Assembly (NCBI GenBank): GCA_024688095.1
Contig: JAILEJ010000078.1
Span: 1 to 10,712 of the forward strand
DNA length: 10,712 nucleotides
Source of the DNA: Butyrivibrio sp.
Lineage (GTDB): Bacteria > Bacillota > Clostridia > Lachnospirales > Lachnospiraceae
Direction: 5' to 3'
The notes under the pieces are model-generated. The model was not told the DNA's origin. It did no database searches and worked only from the letters and a program-made list of their open reading frames with translations. The first letter of the stretch is position 1. The number at the start of each line of letters is the position of its first letter. Made by a program: the position numbers and the translations under genes. Positions 6,416 to 10,712 of this stretch are shown one piece after another.

Positions 6416-8077
6416 TTATCTTAGGAAGTGGATCTTTTTAAGAAGTCGAATAAGTGTCGCTCCCTTTGGAAAAGAATGAAGATCTTCCTCAGTTATACCC
6501 TTTAACCTAATCATCATAAAGGCATAACACAAAACTGCAACAAAAAGTGCTATTGCAGTTGCAAAAAGATTTGTAAAATATCCGTCTTCTCCAAGTATAA
6601 ATCCAAATACAAAATGGAAAAGCTCATATATAACCTTTCCCATAACTCCCATAACAAAAGCACTGATAAACGGAATAATATAAGTCTTTCCTATATCCTG
6701 TTTTACCGACAATGCTTTTCTCATGGAATATTGATTAAACACACACATCAAAAATGAATAAACAATTGTCACTACACAAAGCGCAATATTGCCAAGATCT
6801 GTAAATACCAGCAATATTACAAGAATTACTGACTGGATCAAAAGAGCAACTCCTGCATTTACAACAGGAATAACAATTCTTCCTACTCCCTGCAAAATAG
6901 AATTTGTAACAGTAGAAATTGAATAAAATACAACTGTCACACCAAGTACAGCCATTAATAATGCAGCCTCATCCAAAGTGCCCTTTTGAGGAAAAAGAAG
7001 CATCATAATAGGCCTTGCAAGAAACATAAGACCAAGTGCTGAAGGAATTGCAATTACCATTACAACACGCAACGCCTTTGCACATAAATTTTCAGTTTCT
7101 GCAATTTTGTTCTGAGCATATAAAGTCGAAACATTAGGCATCATGGCAGAAGCAGTTGCACTAGCCATAGCAATTGGAAAGTTTATTATAACCATTGCTT
7201 TTCTTGAAAAAATTCCATAATCAGTAATTACTTCGCTTGAATCGAATCCTCTGACGTAAATCAAAATTTTTGTAAACAGAGAAGAGTTCATTGTGGTCGA
7301 AAAATTGTAAATAAATGTACTAATTATAAATGGAGTGACAATAGTAAATATCATTTTAAAGATTGCACTGTACTCCATATCTTCATGCTTATCTCTGGAT
7401 GTTCTTGTTTTTACAAGATTTCTATTCCTGTAATAAACCAGAAACATAAAAATAAGTGCAGTACATACACCGGCACCTGTACCAAGCGCACTACCAATAG
7501 CACCATTTCTGGCAATAATAGAATCACTTTGACCAGCTGCAAGTCTTACAAGTAAATAAGCTGCTGACAAACTTACTATTGCATTCATTATCTGTTCCAA
7601 AAGCTGGGATACAGAAGTTGGAACCATAGTTCTATGTGCCTGGAAATAGCCTCTAAGAACACCTAAAGGTCCAAAAAGAAAAATAATTGGTGCAAAAGTT
7701 CTAAGAACTGGTATAGAATAACCGTCCACAAAAAGACCTGCTCCAAAGAATAGCAATATACTTCCTATACCGCCTACTATAAACACATAAATGAGTGCAC
7801 ATCTAAATATTCTTTGAGCATTTCGATATTCCTTAACTGCCAGCTTTTGAGATATTATCTTAGACATTGCAGAAGGAATACTATATGAAGATATTAGCAA
7901 TACTATAAGATAAATATTATAGGCTGTACTATAATAGCCATTGCCCTCATCGCCGATGATAGCTGTAAGTGGCGAGCCATACAACAAGCCGATTATTCTT
8001 GAGATCACACCTGCGATCGCAAGAATACCGGCCTGCATAAAAATTCCATTTTTTTTGTTACTTGTTTCTTTAGTCAT
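6416..8077 (-). CDS. MurJ/YtgP-like lipid-linked oligosaccharide flippase (SpoVB family)
   Basis: A 553-residue polytopic membrane protein of the MVF/PST part of the MOP exporter superfamily. A short cytoplasmic lead of about 14 residues precedes a first segment, GILAIAGVISRIIGLLYG, with the family's arginine, and repeated hydrophobic helices consistent with about 14 segments. Other family features are LRGYFQAHRTMVPTSVSQLLEQ (split at 162-170 and 171-183), a proline-rich SIPSAMSKI near 66-74, and SATASAMMPNVSTLYA near 304-319, typical of YtgP. Bacillus YtgP (544 residues) flips lipid II and is functionally equivalent to MurJ; paralogue SpoVB works in spore cortex formation. Length favours YtgP. 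No strong ribosome binding site precedes the ATG at 8077; it lies 13 bases after the glgA stop, so translation may be coupled. An internal ATG (residue 14) is a less likely start. Confidence 0.87.
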   Translation of the reverse strand: MTKETSNKKNGIFMQAGILAIAGVISRIIGLLYGSPLTAIIGDEGNGYYSTAYNIYLIVLLISSYSIPSAMSKIISQKLAVKEYRNAQRIFRCALIYVFIVGGIGSILLFFGAGLFVDGYSIPVLRTFAPIIFLFGPLGVLRGYFQAHRTMVPTSVSQLLEQIMNAIVSLSAAYLLVRLAAGQSDSIIARNGAIGSALGTGAGVCTALIFMFLVYYRNRNLVKTRTSRDKHEDMEYSAIFKMIFTIVTPFIISTFIYNFSTTMNSSLFTKILIYVRGFDSSEVITDYGIFSRKAMVIINFPIAMASATASAMMPNVSTLYAQNKIAETENLCAKALRVVMVIAIPSALGLMFLARPIMMLLFPQKGTLDEAALLMAVLGVTVVFYSISTVTNSILQGVGRIVIPVVNAGVALLIQSVILVILLVFTDLGNIALCVVTIVYSFLMCVFNQYSMRKALSVKQDIGKTYIIPFISAFVMGVMGKVIYELFHFVFGFILGEDGYFTNLFATAIALFVAVLCYAFMMIRLKGITEEDLHSFPKGATLIRLLKKIHFLR

Positions 8078-8090
8078 ATTGTTCTAGTTA

Positions 8091-9536
8091 TTATGGTCTT
8101 AGCCAATCATACATCTCCTGGTACTTACTAGCTGATACTTTCCATGAGAAATCAACAGCCATTGCTCTGTCAATCATCTTATTCCACTCACGCTTCTGAT
8201 CGTAGAATACACGTTCAGCCTCTCTAATTGTACCAAGCATCTCATGTGCATTGTAATTAAGGAAACCAAAACCTGTTCCTGTACTTTCAAACTTGTTATA
8301 AGGCTCAACTGTATCCTTAAGTCCTCCGGTTTGTCTTACAATCGGAATTGTTCCATACTTAAGCGCCATTAACTGACTAAGTCCGCATGGCTCAAACAAT
8401 GAAGGCATAAGGAATGCATCTGATGCTGCATAAATCTTATGTGACAGAGGCTCTGAATAGAAAATATTTGCAGAAACTTTATTATTATACTTCCAATCGT
8501 AATGTCTGAACATATTTTCATACTGATCAGTACCTGTACCAAGAATTACAAGCTGAATTGCATCCTGACAAAGTTCTTCAAGAACATAAGCAATAAGGTC
8601 AAATCCTTTCTGATCTGTAAGTCTTGAAACAATACCAATCATCATTGTCTTATCATCAACATCAAGACCAAGTTCCTTTTGAAGAGCTCTCTTGTTCTTA
8701 ACTTTTTCCTTACGGAAATTAATCGCATTATATGGATATGGTATATGCTTATCTTTTTCAGGATTAAAGTCATCATAATCGATACCATTTACGATACCTC
8801 TAAGATCACCGCTTCTTGCTCTAAGAAGTCCATCAAGCCCTTCACCATAAAACTCTGTCTTAATTTCCTCTGCATAAGTATCACTAACTGTTGTGATAGC
8901 ATCTGAATAGACAATACCACCTTTAAGAAGATCTGCATCTTTATATAATCCAAGCTTATCAGGTGTAAAGAAATAATCAGGAAGTCCTGTAATATCTTTA
9001 ACATCTTTAATATCCCACTTTCCCTGGAACTTAAGATTATGAATTGTCATTATTGCTTTGATTCCTCTAAAGAAATCATTGCCCTGGAATCTCTCCTTAA
9101 GATATACAGGTACAAGTCCAGTCTGCCAGTCATGACAATGAATGATATCAGGTCTAAAATCAATCATTGGAAGAATTGATAATGCTGCCTTTGAAAAATA
9201 TGTAAATTTCTCAATTTCAAACAAAACATCATCGCCATACGGCTTCATTCCGCTAAAATAAAATTCATTATCTATAAAATAATACTTAATACCATCAACT
9301 TCAGATTTAAAAACGCCTACATACTCACGTTTCCAATGGAAATCCATATAAAAATTGGATACATATTCCATTTTATCTTTCATTTCCTGTGACATGCATT
9401 TATATTTAGGCATTACTACTCTTACATCAAAATATCTCTTATCTATATATTTTGGAAGCGAACCTACTACATCTGCCAATCCGCCGGTTTTAATAAATGG
9501 TACACCCTCTGATGCTACAAATAGAATATTCTTCAT
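8091..9536 (-). CDS. glgA: Glycogen synthase (ADP-glucose type, GT5)
   Basis: A 481-residue glycosyltransferase family 5 enzyme of usual length, transferring glucose from ADP-glucose to growing alpha-1,4-glucan. The N-terminal half has KTGGLADVVGSLP (16-28), whose KxGG binds the nucleotide sugar, and HCHDWQTG (133-140). NGIDYDDFNP (250-259) marks the crossover to the second Rossmann domain. That domain has SRLTDQKGFD (304-313) and the donor-site region FEPCGLSQLMALKYG (381-395), with the conserved E382 and a second GG in RQTGGLKDTV (401-410). The C-terminal helix returns to the first domain, as in other GT-B enzymes. AAGGGG at 9544-9549 lies seven bases ahead of the ATG. No glgB, glgC, glgD or glgP is visible, so this is a detached glycogen gene, first in a run with cell-envelope and translation-quality genes. 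Confidence 0.96.
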   Translation of the reverse strand: MKNILFVASEGVPFIKTGGLADVVGSLPKYIDKRYFDVRVVMPKYKCMSQEMKDKMEYVSNFYMDFHWKREYVGVFKSEVDGIKYYFIDNEFYFSGMKPYGDDVLFEIEKFTYFSKAALSILPMIDFRPDIIHCHDWQTGLVPVYLKERFQGNDFFRGIKAIMTIHNLKFQGKWDIKDVKDITGLPDYFFTPDKLGLYKDADLLKGGIVYSDAITTVSDTYAEEIKTEFYGEGLDGLLRARSGDLRGIVNGIDYDDFNPEKDKHIPYPYNAINFRKEKVKNKRALQKELGLDVDDKTMMIGIVSRLTDQKGFDLIAYVLEELCQDAIQLVILGTGTDQYENMFRHYDWKYNNKVSANIFYSEPLSHKIYAASDAFLMPSLFEPCGLSQLMALKYGTIPIVRQTGGLKDTVEPYNKFESTGTGFGFLNYNAHEMLGTIREAERVFYDQKREWNKMIDRAMAVDFSWKVSASKYQEMYDWLRP

Positions 9537-9573
9537 AATTATTCCCCTTATTTGGTATATAATTTATAAAAAA

Positions 9574-9582
9574 ATTATAACA
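9574..9582 (-). promoter_or_regulatory. Likely extended -10 promoter for glgA
   Basis: The minus strand reads TGTTATAAT, a perfect TATAAT box with the TGn extension, 38 bases upstream of the glgA ATG. No good -35 box is seen at 16-18 bases; the position holds TATATT. The surrounding sequence is extremely AT-rich, so chance matches are easier here. It would serve the glgA to HAD or FRG unit. Confidence 0.55.
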
Positions 9583-9712
9583 TATTAGAATAAAGAAATA
9601 TAATGGTTATACTAAAAAAATTAAAAAAAATATAAACAAAATCTATACAAAATATCGTATTTTGATTATTCATTATTTCGACTTAATTTATGTTTTCTTT
9701 ATAAACCGTCCA

Positions 9713-9865
9713 CATTTTGTCCATATTCGTACATTAAGATATAAATAAATCAGAAGTGAATAACTTCTGACTCCCCCAACAAAACTTTTTTCATACCGGG
9801 TCACTCGGCTCCCCACCTTGTGACCCCTCCTCCCAAAATCCAACATCCGAAAGGATGTTTTTTTT
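9713..9865 (+). ncRNA. Candidate small RNA with three hairpins and C-rich segments
   Basis: The plus strand carries hairpin 1, TCAGAAGT/ACTTCTGA (9750-9757 with 9763-9770). Hairpin 2 is GGGTCAC/GTGACCC (9798-9804 with 9820-9826), with a C-rich 15-base loop. Hairpin 3 is AACATCC-GAAA-GGATGTT (9842-9859), with a T-run after it. C-rich stretches lie outside or in the loops: ACTCCCCCAAC (9770-9780), GGCTCCCC (9807-9814) and CCCCTCCTCCC (9824-9834). These could pair with GGAGG ribosome binding sites, as is known for the UCCC loops of Staphylococcus Rsa RNAs. The 5' end is a guess from a weak promoter with TATAAA at 9700-9705. The direction rests on the terminator, as there is no plus-strand gene for it to serve. 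It would be divergent from glgA. I do not recognise the family. Confidence 0.5.
9842..9865 (+). terminator. Intrinsic terminator on the plus strand
   Basis: A 7-bp stem, AACATCC with GGATGTT, is closed by a GAAA tetraloop and followed by six more T. The mirror reading on the minus strand has no T-run after the stem (it continues GGATTTTGG), so the orientation is plus. No plus-strand protein gene precedes it, which is the main reason to suspect a small RNA here. Confidence 0.8.
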
Positions 9866-9941
9866 ATGGTTTTTAAATCTCTTTTCTTAGCATTTATCCA
9901 TTTAATAAAAAATGAAGAATGTACAATTTTCACAAAAAACA

Positions 9942-10709
9942 CTAAATTACATTTATTTTCTCCAGTATCTTACCGGACGAAATTCCGATTCCAATTCCAA
10001 AAATAATAGCAAATACAAAACAAACTATCACATTTTTATTTGATGCATTAATTGGTGTAATAACTTGAGATATCATAAACAGCTGTCCACCAAAGAACAA
10101 TGAGCACGCAAATAAAAGCCAAATTTTTTTGCGGGCAATAATTGATATAAATTCATATACAGATACAAATACAGCAACAAGTACTCCCTTTGATAAAAGG
10201 CAGTAAACTAAATTCTCATAATCAAATCCTATCATTTCAAAAGAAATCCCAGAAACTATACCTCCAATAAAAGTTCCAACCAAATATGAAACTATCATTA
10301 TTTCACCCACAATAATTCCTATAATAATTTTAGAAAAAGAATACGAAGTCCTTTTAGATCTCACAGTAAAAATAATGTTACTATATCCTGATGAAAAATC
10401 CTCATAAATAAAGAGACATTCAAATATACCAAGAATGAGAAAAATAAGATTAATATTACACAGTCCTTTTAAGTCTGTTGATACTAAAATGCTTCCATCA
10501 TATACTGTTCCCAAAGCCTGCCATACATTTGAAAAAGAGGCATTTGCCCCCTCAAACGCATTTTTCATTACAATGACAAGTATTGGTATAATAAAGCAAG
10601 TAAGCGTCATTACATAAAAAAAGGAACCAGATAAGAGCTTGTAAATATCTGATTTAATCATTGAACCAAAGTTTATGCATTTAACTGATTTTAAATTCTG
10701 AGTTGACAT
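9942..10709 (-). CDS. ABC-2 type transporter permease
   Basis: A 255-residue membrane protein with six hydrophobic segments, at about residues 30-49, 86-103, 126-147, 170-190, 196-216 and 227-245, the usual layout of ABC-2 permeases such as those of bacitracin, lantibiotic or uncharacterised exporters. The segment YEDFSSGYSNIIFTVRSKRT (102-121) matches the family's conserved intracellular E-D-F-x-x-G and R-x-R/K elements before the third helix. A separate ATP-binding subunit is required. It is not in the window, but the first base of the ATG at 10709 overlaps a TGA (10711-10709) in another frame, which suggests a coupled upstream gene. The frame is still open at the window edge, so the start is not certain; Met17 is an alternative. 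The substrate cannot be inferred. Confidence 0.78.
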   Translation of the reverse strand: MSTQNLKSVKCINFGSMIKSDIYKLLSGSFFYVMTLTCFIIPILVIVMKNAFEGANASFSNVWQALGTVYDGSILVSTDLKGLCNINLIFLILGIFECLFIYEDFSSGYSNIIFTVRSKRTSYSFSKIIIGIIVGEIMIVSYLVGTFIGGIVSGISFEMIGFDYENLVYCLLSKGVLVAVFVSVYEFISIIARKKIWLLFACSLFFGGQLFMISQVITPINASNKNVIVCFVFAIIFGIGIGISSGKILEKINVI

Positions 10710-10712
10710 CAG

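Larger units (their letters stand above)
9537..9941. other. 405-base intergenic region between the ABC permease and glgA
   Basis: I see no credible protein gene here. The left part (9583-9700) is very AT-rich. It holds the glgA promoter on the minus strand and a weak plus-strand promoter (TCGACT at 9678, 16-base spacer, TATAAA at 9700-9705). The centre (9750-9865) carries three hairpins and a plus-strand terminator, entered separately. The hairpin at 9750-9770 is followed on the minus strand by ATTTATTTATAT, so it could also act as a weak terminator for the permease unit. Confidence 0.6.

Noticed and set aside
9688..9942. Minus-strand open frame of 84 codons starting from GTG at 9942
   Set aside because: It has no ribosome binding site, runs through three hairpins and the plus-strand terminator, has a basic low-information composition and matches no family that I recognise.
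1..10712. CRISPR array, tRNA or rRNA genes, insertion sequence, toxin-antitoxin pair
   Set aside because: No regularly spaced repeats, cloverleaf or rRNA signature, transposase or paired small genes were seen on either strand.

Overview
The window looks like an AT-rich member of the Clostridia, most likely Lachnospiraceae. Coding regions have low GC, ribosome binding sites are strong GGAGG or AAGG types, and the gene families (DegV, bacterial RqcH, a YtgP-like flippase, a queuine-salvage pair) are typical of that group. This assignment is an inference from gene content and not a match to a named genome. Every protein gene I can support lies on the minus strand, so the genes are transcribed from high to low coordinates.

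From right to left: an ABC-2 type permease (10709 to 9942) is probably the last gene of an exporter operon that continues past the right edge. The gap at 9537-9941 holds no convincing protein gene. On the plus strand it carries three hairpins, the last a textbook intrinsic terminator, which suggests an undescribed small RNA of about 150 nt with C-rich single-stranded segments. On the minus strand the same gap holds the likely glgA promoter.

Next comes a tight co-directional run of five genes: glgA (glycogen synthase), a MurJ/YtgP-like flippase, rqcH (ribosome quality control), a HAD-family phosphatase or mutase, and an FRG-domain protein of unknown function. The first four are separated by 13-28 bases and the last by 82 bases, so they probably form one transcription unit.

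The clearest regulatory story is at 1201-3024. A near-perfect sigma-A promoter drives a leader with a preQ1-I-like pseudoknot aptamer, a predicted antiterminator and an intrinsic terminator. Downstream are yhhQ (queuosine-precursor transporter) and a radical SAM gene that overlaps it by ATGA and is best explained as queL, the queuine lyase that yields preQ1. Transporter and enzyme would thus supply preQ1, and preQ1 would shut their transcription off. A long hairpin terminator at 1201-1268 closes this unit.

At the left end are a small stand-alone ABC ATPase with degenerate signature and H-loop motifs, and the N-terminal 144 residues of a DegV-family fatty-acid-binding protein cut by the window edge.
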